From Bacilli bacterium (GTDB taxonomy: Bacteria; Bacillota_I; Bacilli_A; RFN20; CAG-826), in NCBI GenBank assembly GCA_017619815.1, contig JAFZRR010000044.1:1-31973 (forward strand): a stretch of 31,973 bases of DNA. Reading direction: 5' to 3'. The position numbers and the translations under genes were made by a program. Positions 14,655 through 22,766 of the stretch are shown piece by piece (within the stretch, counting starts at the first letter, position 1; every line of letters starts with the position of its first letter). The notes beneath the pieces were generated by a model. That model ran no database searches, was not told where the DNA came from, and saw only the letters and a list, made by a program, of their open reading frames with translations.

Positions 14655-15374
14655 ATGAAAGAAACATTCGGTCAAAGATTGTCCAGGTTCAGAAAGGCCA
14701 AAGGACTAACCCAAGAAGATGTCGCCAAACAAATAACCATATCCCCACAAGCGGTATCAAAATGGGAAAATGATATCTCTTCCCCAGATATCTTAGAATT
14801 AAGTACACTCGCAGACATATTAGGCGTGAGCGTTAATGAATTATTAGGAAGAGAAGAAAATAAAAAAGAGGTTGCGGAAGAAGTCGTTAATGCCGCGCCT
14901 AAACAAGAAGAACAAGTTAAATCCGACGAAGAAATTAAAGCGGAGTTTAAGCAAGCTTTCGATGATGCGAAGAAATCACACGAAAAGGATCATAAGCCAA
15001 TCGATACAGTAAGTATCATCGTTAACAGCGTGCTTATGACATGTGCGCTCATCGGCTACTTGTTATTAGGATTCTTCTGGACAGATAAGAACATGGGTTG
15101 GAACTGGGGATGGGTTTTGTTCCTCATCGCTATCGCTATCGGTAGTATCTTCAACGCTATTAAAGAAAAGAAGATGTGTAACTTCGTCTATCCATTAGTG
15201 GTCGTATCAGCCTATGTCACATTAGGTTTCTTTGGAAACTACTATGGTTTCAATGGTTGGCATCCATATTGGTTCTTATTCCTCACCGTTCCTGTTTACT
15301 ATGTAATTGGTAGTCAAGTTGATAAAGCCATTCATAAAAATGACCCAGTCGATCCTGACGGCGATAAAGACTAA
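14655..15374 (+). CDS. XRE-family regulator with membrane domain
   Basis: This 239-residue protein has an N-terminal XRE helix-turn-helix (residues 4-62: LTQEDVAKQITISPQAVSKW, DISSPDILELSTLADILGV, SVNELLG). An acidic/Lys linker follows (about 65-110), then about four hydrophobic helices between residues 115 and 225 rich in Trp/Phe, and a short Asp-rich tail. Such membrane-anchored XRE proteins are common in Firmicutes; their signals are mostly unknown. ATG 14655 is chosen over 14649 because AGGAG (14641-14645) is then 9 bases away. The gene is divergent from msrC and ends at a bidirectional terminator. Regulation of nearby envelope or stress genes is plausible but not shown. Confidence 0.85.
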   Translation: MKETFGQRLSRFRKAKGLTQEDVAKQITISPQAVSKWENDISSPDILELSTLADILGVSVNELLGREENKKEVAEEVVNAAPKQEEQVKSDEEIKAEFKQAFDDAKKSHEKDHKPIDTVSIIVNSVLMTCALIGYLLLGFFWTDKNMGWNWGWVLFLIAIAIGSIFNAIKEKKMCNFVYPLVVVSAYVTLGFFGNYYGFNGWHPYWFLFLTVPVYYVIGSQVDKAIHKNDPVDPDGDKD

Positions 15375-15381
15375 TAAAAAG

Positions 15382-15399
15382 AAAGGGCAAATGCCCTTT
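15382..15399. terminator. Bidirectional terminator
   Basis: AAAGGGC (15382-15388), loop AAAT, GCCCTTT (15393-15399), with T-rich sequence on both sides. It serves the converging XRE membrane gene and the PlsC gene. Confidence 0.85.
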
Positions 15400-15404
15400 T
15401 TCTT

Positions 15405-16265
15405 TTACCATGAACCTTTGTAGTTCACTCCGTATTTCTCTGTATAATAATCAATTCGTTTATCGTGATTATAAACTGGTTGATAGAGACTATCCTTTGG
15501 ATCCACTCCTGATAATAAACAACATGCATCATGCATACGTTTTGTTAAATCTATTTCCATTTGGGTTCTATTAAGTGATAAATCTGGATAGATTGGTTCA
15601 CCAATATTCAGCGTTAATTTCGCATATTGTTTCATAATCACTTTTCTAAACCAACCTGGTTTGCGATATGAGAACGCAAGAGGGATGACTGGTTTATTAT
15701 TTTCGCAAGCGAAATAGGCCGCTCCACGCTTGAAAGGTCTTATGGGTTGATAATATTCCCACATACTGCCTTCCGCGTATATATGGAGCCATCCACCACT
15801 ATTAATGTAATTATTGACCGTTTCCATATATTTATATGTCGCTTGCATATCGTTCTCAGGAATTGGGATAGCGCCAACGCTTCTGAGCATCTTACCATTT
15901 TCACCGCGGATGTTTGGGGCCCATGTTAAAACATGTGCTCTTCTTTTTATTCCAATAAGGATTCCTAAATAGTCCCACATATGGACATGGTTACATACAG
16001 AAACTACACCTTTATCAATAACGTCTTTATATTTTTTAAGGTTTTCTCTTCCTTTAATTCTTAATCCGAAACGAATACGAGTCATTGGAAAGACAACCAC
16101 TTTTAATAATAAACGGGTGAAGTTTTCTTTTCTTCGAAATTTCTTAGAAGTATCGATATATGGATAGTTCACGTCAAAAACCAAACCATTATTTTTCTTC
16201 ACATCTAAATAATGTCGATCTGTATCTTCGGGATATGGATATCGATTTGGTTTTGGATCAAACAT
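15405..16265 (-). CDS. PlsC-like 1-acyl-glycerol-3-phosphate acyltransferase
   Basis: This is a 286-residue lysophospholipid acyltransferase-family protein. The catalytic H(X)4D motif is NHVHMWD (His93, Asp98). The third motif reads YAEGSMWEY in place of FPEGTR. A basic amphipathic segment (RLLLKVVVFPMTRIRFGLRI) precedes the core. VIPLAFSYR matches the fourth block. It likely transfers an acyl group to lysophosphatidate or a related lipid at the membrane. It starts 5 bases after the DegV gene, so the two are co-transcribed. DegV proteins carry fatty acids for phosphorylation by FakA, giving acyl-phosphate for such acyltransferases, so the pairing makes functional sense (inference). The C-terminal 50 residues are not recognized. 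Confidence 0.88.
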   Translation of the reverse strand: MFDPKPNRYPYPEDTDRHYLDVKKNNGLVFDVNYPYIDTSKKFRRKENFTRLLLKVVVFPMTRIRFGLRIKGRENLKKYKDVIDKGVVSVCNHVHMWDYLGILIGIKRRAHVLTWAPNIRGENGKMLRSVGAIPIPENDMQATYKYMETVNNYINSGGWLHIYAEGSMWEYYQPIRPFKRGAAYFACENNKPVIPLAFSYRKPGWFRKVIMKQYAKLTLNIGEPIYPDLSLNRTQMEIDLTKRMHDACCLLSGVDPKDSLYQPVYNHDKRIDYYTEKYGVNYKGSW

Positions 16266-16270
16266 ATGTT

Positions 16271-17161
16271 TTATTTCTTTTTACCGTCTACTGTAACTTC
16301 TTTGCCTCTGAACCAGCAGCCATACATGCCTGGTCCACAGCAAATGCCAACGATTGGAGAAATGAAGTATTTTTCTGTTTTGATATGTAGTTCTTCTTCA
16401 ATTCTCTTCTTAAAGTAATCTTGTGCAGGGTTTTCTAAAGACGCACCGATATAGACGACATCGGTAACACCTTCCACGACATTATCTTTAATATAATTAA
16501 AGCATTCATCTAAGGCTTTCTTTTCACCACGAACTTTCTTGAAGGTATGGTTCATGCCGTTAACATCAAACATAATGATTGGTTTGATATTGAGCGTATC
16601 TGCGAAAAAGGCTGCCGCACCACTAACACGGCCATACATCTTTAAATATTTAAGCGTGTCGATAGAGCCTGTTTCGTGATAGGTTTGCTTATTGGCTTCC
16701 ACCCATTCAGCGACTTCTTCGATAGATTTACCTTCATCACGAAGTTTTGCGGCTTCCATCACCATGAGGCCTAAGGCCATTTCCGCTCTGCAGCTATCGA
16801 TGGAGATGATTTTTCTTTCTGGATATTTTTCTAATAATTCAGGTTTAAAGAGTTCAAAGGCGTTTCTGGTTCCAGATAATGCACCTGAACAGGCGATATA
16901 TAAGATATCAATTCCCTTTTTTAAATAAGGTTCGAGTTTAGATTCAAATTCTTGTGCGGTCACAAGACTTGTTCTAATGGTGATTTTTGGATCTCTCACC
17001 CAACTATACATTTGATCACGGGAGTAATCGACAAAATCGAGATCTCCCATATATTCTTTGCCATCGACAACAATTCCCATACGGAAATATTGGATGTCGT
17101 ATTGTTCTCTTAAAGATTTAGGCATACCAGAACTGGTATCGGTAAATATTTGATAAGCCAT
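16271..17161 (-). CDS. DegV family fatty-acid-binding protein (FakB-like), copy 1
   Basis: The 296-residue DegV-fold protein has the family blocks in order: FTDTSSGMP at the start, RTSLVTAQEFE around residue 63, the SGALSGTRNAF fatty-acid-head loop around 92, and YGRVSGAAAFF. FakB-type proteins bind a fatty acid for phosphorylation by the kinase FakA. The C-terminal block, usually HTGPG, reads CCGPGMYG, so the conserved His is Cys. FakA is not in this window. The gene leads an operon with PlsC and has an AAGGAG ribosome site. The second copy at 27601-28470 is clearly homologous but distinct. Confidence 0.9.
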   Translation of the reverse strand: MAYQIFTDTSSGMPKSLREQYDIQYFRMGIVVDGKEYMGDLDFVDYSRDQMYSWVRDPKITIRTSLVTAQEFESKLEPYLKKGIDILYIACSGALSGTRNAFELFKPELLEKYPERKIISIDSCRAEMALGLMVMEAAKLRDEGKSIEEVAEWVEANKQTYHETGSIDTLKYLKMYGRVSGAAAFFADTLNIKPIIMFDVNGMNHTFKKVRGEKKALDECFNYIKDNVVEGVTDVVYIGASLENPAQDYFKKRIEEELHIKTEKYFISPIVGICCGPGMYGCWFRGKEVTVDGKKK

Positions 17162-17219
17162 AAAATAACTCCTTATTTATTATTTTATTAAATAATCTAT
17201 TTTTTCATAAATGTATTTT

Positions 17220-17257
17220 TTGCTTTTTGCTGATTATATCGTATAAAATAACGATAT
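17220..17257 (+). promoter_or_regulatory. Promoter and inverted repeat of the 17290 gene
   Basis: TTGCTT (17220-17225), 16 bases, TATAAA (17242-17247). A perfect inverted repeat ATATCGT-N8-ACGATAT (17236-17242 and 17251-17257) is centred on the -10, a typical repressor site position. Confidence 0.55.
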
Positions 17258-17289
17258 CAAGTATTGGGTATTACGGAAAAGAGCAGATT

Positions 17290-18252
17290 ATGACAAGGAA
17301 AAAGTTTCTTTTACCAATATTAGCGGCACTACCTCTTTTGTTCATGGCCAATTCTCCCGCACCTATGCCACCATTAGATGATTATTATAGGGACATTGAA
17401 ACAGTATTTGTTGATAAAACAGGTGAAGAGGAAGATGCGCCATACCAATACGAGGTAAATGTCAAAAATACCGGTAACAGTTATGCGACGGTTTTCGGTT
17501 ATTATGGAAATCATTTTTATTTACAACCCAAATATTGTCAAGACGAAGAAGGTAGTTGGAATAGATGCTATCCAAAAGATATAGAATGTGAACGTTTTGA
17601 GACTTCTTTGTTCTTTAATGAAATCATTCTTCCTAACGAAACAAGAACATACACTATTTATCCAAGTTTTAAATTAGATCCACTTCCGGAAAAAGAAGAT
17701 TTTTATTCACGTGGAATTAACGAATCTACTTTTATTGAAACGTGCGATACATTAACCATATCTGCGGTTGAAGGTGTTGATAATCAATATGCCATCTATG
17801 GCTATGGCAAAAAATATGATAGCACTCGTCTCACAATGGTTATCGAATTAACTTATGATGGGAACAATTATGCCTTTTTCGTTGAAAGAAATAACAAAGC
17901 CAAATATACAATTAATACTTTTGAAGAGTTAGATTTAACAAAGTTAACAATTACAAAAGCTTCGCTATATAAACCATATCAACGCAGTAGCGGAAGCGGA
18001 GGCGCTTACATCTTATTATTCCTTTTAATGATTATTGCATACGGATCCTACGGAGGATTAATTCTAGTAGCAATCGGCGTCTTTATTGTTGCACCTGCAA
18101 TTGTTATTCCACTTTCCATTAAGCGTGGTAAACGTCGCGCTGAAGAAAGAGAAAAACGTGAGAAACGTGCGGAAAAACAGAATAATGAATTTGGAATAGA
18201 TGATTCAGAAGTTCATCCAGAAGATTTCGATGATATTAATAAAATAGAGTAA
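17290..18252 (+). CDS. Unknown secreted, membrane-anchored protein
   Basis: I do not recognize this 320-residue protein. It starts with a signal peptide (MTRKKFLLPILAALPLLFMA, then NSPAP). An acidic extracellular domain of about 220 residues follows, rich in Tyr, Asn and Asp, with four Cys at PKYCQDEEGSWNRCYP, DIECERF and FIETCDT, which could form two disulfides. A Gly/Ser-rich hinge (RSSGSGGAY) leads into one long hydrophobic stretch or hairpin (about 240-280). The cytosolic tail is strongly basic (KRGKRRAEEREKREKRAEK) and then acidic. The start at 17290 is chosen for the signal peptide; TTG at 17227 would add an unlikely leader. An inverted repeat around its -10 box suggests it is a regulated envelope protein. 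Confidence 0.75.
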   Translation: MTRKKFLLPILAALPLLFMANSPAPMPPLDDYYRDIETVFVDKTGEEEDAPYQYEVNVKNTGNSYATVFGYYGNHFYLQPKYCQDEEGSWNRCYPKDIECERFETSLFFNEIILPNETRTYTIYPSFKLDPLPEKEDFYSRGINESTFIETCDTLTISAVEGVDNQYAIYGYGKKYDSTRLTMVIELTYDGNNYAFFVERNNKAKYTINTFEELDLTKLTITKASLYKPYQRSSGSGGAYILLFLLMIIAYGSYGGLILVAIGVFIVAPAIVIPLSIKRGKRRAEEREKREKRAEKQNNEFGIDDSEVHPEDFDDINKIE

Positions 18253-18258
18253 AAGAAA

Positions 18259-18284
18259 AGAACCGGTTCAATCGAATCGGTTCT
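18259..18284. terminator. Bidirectional terminator
   Basis: AGAACCGGTT (18259-18268) pairs with AATCGGTTCT (18275-18284) with one wobble; an extra C-G closes a 4-base loop. T-runs occur on both sides. It lies between converging genes. Confidence 0.9.
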
Positions 18285-18290
18285 ATTTTT

Positions 18291-19598
18291 TTATTTGTTT
18301 TGTGCTCTTCTAGTTTTGCTAACTCTAGAATAGAGATAAATGGATTTACGATAATTAATACCGAACGAGTTATCTCTAACATAGTTAGATGCACCATATT
18401 CGAACTTCACGTTCTTATTCTTTCTTCTCATCGCTAAGACGATGATTGTGGCGAAGATGATACCGAATACAGCGCCGATACCAAGACCGATGAGTAGTCC
18501 ACTGATTTCACCACTATTAGCGAATAAGATTCCACCAAATATGCCACCGATAACAGCGAGGAAGATGAAGAAGAATAAGAACCAGAAGCCAAAGGCTTTT
18601 CCAACTGAGACTGGTAAATTACCAGCAATCTTTCCAGTTTGACCATTAACGGCAAATCTGAAGCTCTTATCTTTCCACTTGGTGTTAAGTATCCAAACTG
18701 GATATAAAGCATAAGCGGCGTTTGTGTTATTAAATTGGAGATTGGTGTTTGTCACAGAAACGTTATCATAACCGGAAACGTCTCTTCTAAAAGCTTGGAC
18801 TGTACCATCTCTAAATCTCACTGTCGCACGATCGAATGTTGTTTCTTTATCAACATCATATCTATCCGCAGCATAACCCGCTAAATAGGCAGCGTTGAAT
18901 TCTACTGCTTCATTGAAGTCATATGGTTCAATGGATTCCATTAATTGGTCTTCCATCTTCTTGGAACCATCAACTGGGACGTGATCAAAGGCGATATTAC
19001 CACCACGAAGAATAGAGTAAACTTTTGTTTCTTTATAATCGTAGTAGGAATCACTCCAACGTTTTGTGGTTTCACCTTTAAATTCCACAGTACCACTGAC
19101 ATCCGCATCGAATAGCCAGAATGGAACATATAAAGGTTTAATTTCTTCAATGACGTTTTCTTTAGAGAAGGAACTTGGTAATAATGGTTTCTTCTTAAAG
19201 AATTTCTTTAAGTTCTCTTTCACCACTTCTCTATCATTCTTAAATGGAATGACATAGTTTGGTTTTAAATCGCCGGCGAGTTCTTTACTGACTAAGACGT
19301 TATTGCCACAGTATGGGCAGCATGTGGAAGATGTTGTTTCATCAACAATGATTTCACCACCACAAGAATCACAGGAATAAATCTTAATTCCTTTCTTTTC
19401 TTCATTGGTGTAGGCTTGCACCATTGATTCATCCCAAGAAGTATCTTCTTGAGGTTGACTGGCTAATTCGTCAGTGTAGTCTTTTAAAGACTCAGGTGTG
19501 AACTGCGAATCACAATATGGACAAACGATATTTTGACTTTTGTCATCAAACTGAAGTGAACCACCACAGCAAGGACATTTAAATTGTTTGTTTGCCAT
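18291..19598 (-). CDS. Zinc-ribbon membrane protein (YdjG-like)
   Basis: The 435-residue protein has two N-terminal zinc ribbons: FKCPCCGG with CPYCDSQF (residues 7-35) and YSCDSCGGEI with CCPYCGNNV (about 73-100). A large soluble beta-rich domain follows (LKPNYVIPF, PLYVPFWLFD, YPVWILNTKWKDKSF). Two transmembrane helices come near residues 330-390, then a short basic tail. This family is often labelled TFIIB-type zinc ribbon or PriA-like zinc ribbon, but it is no helicase. It follows the SPFH gene by 2 bases. In Bacillus subtilis, a similar zinc-ribbon membrane protein (YdjG) is encoded with YdjI and the PspA homologue YdjF and works in membrane-stress response. That comparison is from memory; no PspA gene is visible here. 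Confidence 0.75.
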   Translation of the reverse strand: MANKQFKCPCCGGSLQFDDKSQNIVCPYCDSQFTPESLKDYTDELASQPQEDTSWDESMVQAYTNEEKKGIKIYSCDSCGGEIIVDETTSSTCCPYCGNNVLVSKELAGDLKPNYVIPFKNDREVVKENLKKFFKKKPLLPSSFSKENVIEEIKPLYVPFWLFDADVSGTVEFKGETTKRWSDSYYDYKETKVYSILRGGNIAFDHVPVDGSKKMEDQLMESIEPYDFNEAVEFNAAYLAGYAADRYDVDKETTFDRATVRFRDGTVQAFRRDVSGYDNVSVTNTNLQFNNTNAAYALYPVWILNTKWKDKSFRFAVNGQTGKIAGNLPVSVGKAFGFWFLFFFIFLAVIGGIFGGILFANSGEISGLLIGLGIGAVFGIIFATIIVLAMRRKNKNVKFEYGASNYVRDNSFGINYRKSIYLYSRVSKTRRAQNK

Positions 19599-19600
19599 AA

Positions 19601-20992
19601 TTATTTCTTGTCTTCTTCGTTAATTGGGTCACCACATTCTGGACAGAATTTTGGGACGTTATTTGGATCGCTTGGTTCCCAACCACATTTATTGCATTTA
19701 ATTTTCTTTGCTTCTGGTTTTGGTTTGCCACAGTTAGCACAGAATTTACCGGTGTTAACTTGACCACATTCACATGTCCAACCAGCTGCTTCTTCTGGTT
19801 TCTTAGTGCCACATTCTGGGCAGAATTTGCCTGTTGCTTTAGCACCGCACTTTGGACAAGTCCATGTGCCTTGTGGTTCTGGTTTCTTAGCACCACATTC
19901 TGGACAGAACTTACCGGTTGCGTGAGCACCACATTGTGGGCATGTCCAGCCGCCTTCAGCAGCTTGTTGTTTCTTTTCTTGGTCTGCTCTTTCATAGAAG
20001 CCTTGGGCATTCATGCCACCGGCGTTAGCAGCCATATTTAATCCATAGAAGCCCATCGCTGCACCATTAGCGTTACTAGCAGCGTTCTTCATAGCTTCAG
20101 CTTGTGCTTCAACTAAAGTTGCGCCTGCCATTGCTTGGTTCTTAGCATAGACATTCTTTCTTTGTAATTCTTTGATTAAATCTTCATCTTCTTTTGGTAA
20201 TGTGACACTACCTAAAGCGATAGAGATAACTTCAATACCACGTAAGGAACCCCATTTATCATCTAAGACAGCATTTAATGCTTCTTCTAAATCTGTTAAG
20301 TGGGTCATGATTTGGTTTGGTCTTAATTGTTTTTCACTTAAACGACCAAATGCTGGTTGTAAAGCGGAGATAAATTCTGTCTTTAATTGACCATCAATTT
20401 GACTTCTTGTGTATGCTGCGGAAACGTTACCACAAACATTTTGATAGAAGAGAATTGGGTTGGTGATTTTATAAGAATAAGCACCATTACAACGGACAGA
20501 GACATCGATATCTAAACCAACGTTATTATCAACAATTCTAAATGGAACTGGATTTGGTGTTCCGAATTTATTGTCTAATAATTCTTTTGTGTTGAAGTAA
20601 TAGACTCTTTGATCACTACCAGTGTCACCACCGAATGTGATACGTCTGCCCATGGTTTTGAATAAACCAATAACTCTTTGACCGAATGATCCAGAGAAAA
20701 TTGAAGATTCAGCCTTGCAGTCGACTTTATATGCGCCTGGTTCAGCAGCGAATTCTACAACTTTACCTTGATCAACAATGATCATACATTGACCATCCGC
20801 AACAACAACGACAGAACCATCTGAAATGATGTTATCGCTACCTTTTGTGTTGGATGAGACTTTTCCGTTGACTCTTTTTTGACCTTTTGTCACTAAGACA
20901 TCAACTGGTAATGCTTCACAATAGAAATATTCTTTCCATTGGTCGGCTAAAGTGGTACTAACAGCACCTTTTAAAGCTTGAATTAAACCCAT
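19601..20992 (-). CDS. SPFH/Band-7 protein with four C-terminal zinc ribbons (YdjI-like)
   Basis: The 463-residue protein begins MGLIQALKGAVSTTLADQWK. It has an SPFH-type domain (about residues 25-290, COG4260 'virion core protein' type, with VDVLVTKGQKRVNG and LRGIEVISIALGSV). A helical Ala/Asn-rich region (about 290-345) follows, then four tandem CxxC...CxxC zinc ribbons (WTCPQCGAHATGKFCPECGA and three variants). SPFH proteins form membrane-associated oligomers that organize membrane patches. The ATG at 20990-20992 has AGGAGGAT 6 bases upstream; the frame extends to 21040 without support. It is the first gene of a pair with the zinc-ribbon membrane protein. Its promoter region to 21169 is AT-rich with no other gene. 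Confidence 0.85.
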   Translation of the reverse strand: MGLIQALKGAVSTTLADQWKEYFYCEALPVDVLVTKGQKRVNGKVSSNTKGSDNIISDGSVVVVADGQCMIIVDQGKVVEFAAEPGAYKVDCKAESSIFSGSFGQRVIGLFKTMGRRITFGGDTGSDQRVYYFNTKELLDNKFGTPNPVPFRIVDNNVGLDIDVSVRCNGAYSYKITNPILFYQNVCGNVSAAYTRSQIDGQLKTEFISALQPAFGRLSEKQLRPNQIMTHLTDLEEALNAVLDDKWGSLRGIEVISIALGSVTLPKEDEDLIKELQRKNVYAKNQAMAGATLVEAQAEAMKNAASNANGAAMGFYGLNMAANAGGMNAQGFYERADQEKKQQAAEGGWTCPQCGAHATGKFCPECGAKKPEPQGTWTCPKCGAKATGKFCPECGTKKPEEAAGWTCECGQVNTGKFCANCGKPKPEAKKIKCNKCGWEPSDPNNVPKFCPECGDPINEEDKK

Positions 20993-21169
20993 AGTATATC
21001 CTCCTGGATTGTCATCTTTTAGTTTATATAATAAATTCACTTATTACAACATTTATAATACGAGTGATTTATTTAAATCATGCCTTATTATCTTTACGAG
21101 CAAATACATGATTACACATATGGAAAAATGTCACCCATTACTTTCTTAGAAAGTATTTGATACAAAAAA

Positions 21170-21189
21170 GCACAAGATTTCTCTCGTGC
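21170..21189 (-). terminator. Terminator of the PlsC-zinc-ribbon gene
   Basis: On the minus strand, GCACGAGA, loop GAAA, TCTTGTGC, then TTTTTTG. The eight-base stem has one wobble. Confidence 0.85.
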
Positions 21190-21191
21190 AA

Positions 21192-22421
21192 TTATTTCTT
21201 ATTATGTAGATATTTAAAAATCTCTTCACAGGCCAAGGAGAATTTCGTCACTGCGAAGTCTTCTCCATGTGGATATACATAGTATGTGTTGTCAAGTGTA
21301 TTGAGGTCGACACAGTCACCATATTTGCCCAAATATTCGTATTCGATATGAACACCGTAATGCATACCTGCTGGTAACACCACTTCATATTTTTCGCCTT
21401 CAAATTCACCGGTGAGTTTAAAACCGTTCATGTCGTGGATAAGATAACCGTTTCCGATTGGAATGAATTTATCTTTTGGCATCATTGAGGTATGAACTTC
21501 ACCTTCAAAATGATAGGTTCCCGCTTCTACTTCTTTACGGACATTATCCCTTTCCCATTCATACCAATCTGGAATGTGAGAGAAGTACGTTTCGCCTTCA
21601 ATTGCGTGTAGTTCGCCTAATTCACTATATTCCCAAGTATGGCCACAAGCTTTACAAAATAGCTGGGTTCCTTTGGAATCCATACGATATTCCGTCTTAC
21701 AATGTGGGCATTGGTATAAGACTTTATGGAGTCCTTCCGCACGACCTTTATAAGTAATATGAATATTGTTATCCTTTTGCCACTTATATTCATCATATTG
21801 GAAAGCATCATGGATTCTTTCATTTATTTCATCGACGGATAATTCCGCTAATTCGCGTTTTGTGGCAATACATTTAATTTCCGCTTGTAAGCCTTTAACT
21901 TTACGATCATGTAAATTCCAAAACGGTGAATTTATGTGGTGTCCATGCATCATAAGAACCACCACTGGTATATTGAGGTGTTTGCATAATCTTCCTAGGG
22001 AAGGAGGAAGGATTGCCGTGGTGCCACATAAGGAATATCTCGCTTCTGGGAAAATAACAGGAACTCTCTTATGAGCGACGGAATATTCTAATTGTTTGAT
22101 GAGTTGTAGATCTGTGGTGAATTTTCTTTTACAAATACCACCAATCATGCGGATGAGTTTTTCTCTATTTAAATATCCATCAATCGCGATAACGTAGTTC
22201 TTGGGATGAGGAAAAGTCGCTAAGGTCATGACTTTGATATCCATAAAGGCATTGTGATTAGCAAGGAGCAAATAAGGAGGTTTTATTCCTTTAATTCCTT
22301 TTTTATTAATCTTTATTTTATGAGTGAATTTATCTATTAAAGCGATACCATATGAAAGAAGCCTCAACTTCGGATATTCCGGAGGTTTCTTCATATCGAA
22401 TCTTTCGTATTTATCAAACAT
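21192..22421 (-). CDS. PlsC acyltransferase fused to a zinc ribbon and unknown C-terminal domain
   Basis: This is a 409-residue two-part protein. The N-terminal half is PlsC-like: NHNAFMD (His56, Asp61) is the H(X)4D motif and FPEARYS replaces FPEGTR. The segment after residue 225 has a zinc ribbon, QCPHCKTEYRMD with FCKACGHTW. A beta-rich domain of about 140 residues that I do not recognize follows (GTYHFEGEVHTSMMP, GFKLTGEFEGEKYEV). Ordinary bacterial PlsC proteins stop at about 200-280 residues. The start is at 22421; a second ATG is at 22394. No clear ribosome site is seen, and the upstream gene stops 22 bases before, so translation may be coupled. It is probably a membrane lipid acyltransferase with an added binding domain. 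Confidence 0.82.
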   Translation of the reverse strand: MFDKYERFDMKKPPEYPKLRLLSYGIALIDKFTHKIKINKKGIKGIKPPYLLLANHNAFMDIKVMTLATFPHPKNYVIAIDGYLNREKLIRMIGGICKRKFTTDLQLIKQLEYSVAHKRVPVIFPEARYSLCGTTAILPPSLGRLCKHLNIPVVVLMMHGHHINSPFWNLHDRKVKGLQAEIKCIATKRELAELSVDEINERIHDAFQYDEYKWQKDNNIHITYKGRAEGLHKVLYQCPHCKTEYRMDSKGTQLFCKACGHTWEYSELGELHAIEGETYFSHIPDWYEWERDNVRKEVEAGTYHFEGEVHTSMMPKDKFIPIGNGYLIHDMNGFKLTGEFEGEKYEVVLPAGMHYGVHIEYEYLGKYGDCVDLNTLDNTYYVYPHGEDFAVTKFSLACEEIFKYLHNKK

Positions 22422-22443
22422 GTCTTTAATATTTTATATTAAA

Positions 22444-22749
22444 TTACTGTACGGGTGTTAGTTCAATTTTACTTTCTCTATTCTTGTTTATGAAATAGGT
22501 AATAAGGTCTGCGGTAACAAAAGAGAAATTAATCACATAGATAGCAAAAACCCACCAGTCTATGGACCACACAAAGGTTTTAGAGAAAAACTTCGATGCC
22601 ATCCCACAAATATAACCTAAGTCCACTAGGATTAAGAATATTAAACTCTTACCTTTTGTGCTTTTACTTTTGATAGATTTAACTAAATTAAATGGCCAAC
22701 TTATGCCAAATAAAACTAGCATGGCCACTTCTAAGATCTTTGCTACCAT
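22444..22749 (-). CDS. Small membrane protein, PQ-loop/SemiSWEET-like
   Basis: The 101-residue protein has three predicted transmembrane helices. The first contains LEVAMLVLFGISWPFNLVKS, where a Pro-Phe-Asn turn precedes a basic KSKSTKGKSL segment; this resembles the P-Q loop seen in SemiSWEET sugar transporters. The second and third helices (FLILVDLGYICGMASKF, WWVFAIYVINFSFVTADLI) follow. A three-helix, dimer-forming transporter is plausible, but the family assignment is tentative. It sits 22 bases upstream of the PlsC-zinc-ribbon gene and starts after AGGAG, 17 bases after the GNAT gene; these three look like one operon. Confidence 0.7.
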   Translation of the reverse strand: MVAKILEVAMLVLFGISWPFNLVKSIKSKSTKGKSLIFLILVDLGYICGMASKFFSKTFVWSIDWWVFAIYVINFSFVTADLITYFINKNRESKIELTPVQ

Positions 22750-22766
22750 AAATCTTTCTCCTATAG

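Noticed and set aside
19615..19960. CRISPR-like or other noncoding repeat array
   Set aside because: The repeats are in-frame coding copies of CxxC zinc ribbons, with no uniform spacers.
19579..20010. A 143-codon frame on the minus strand overlapping the zinc-ribbon region
   Set aside because: It is a shifted frame of the repeated zinc ribbons of the SPFH gene, giving a repetitive Gln/Asn/Val-rich product with no family match.
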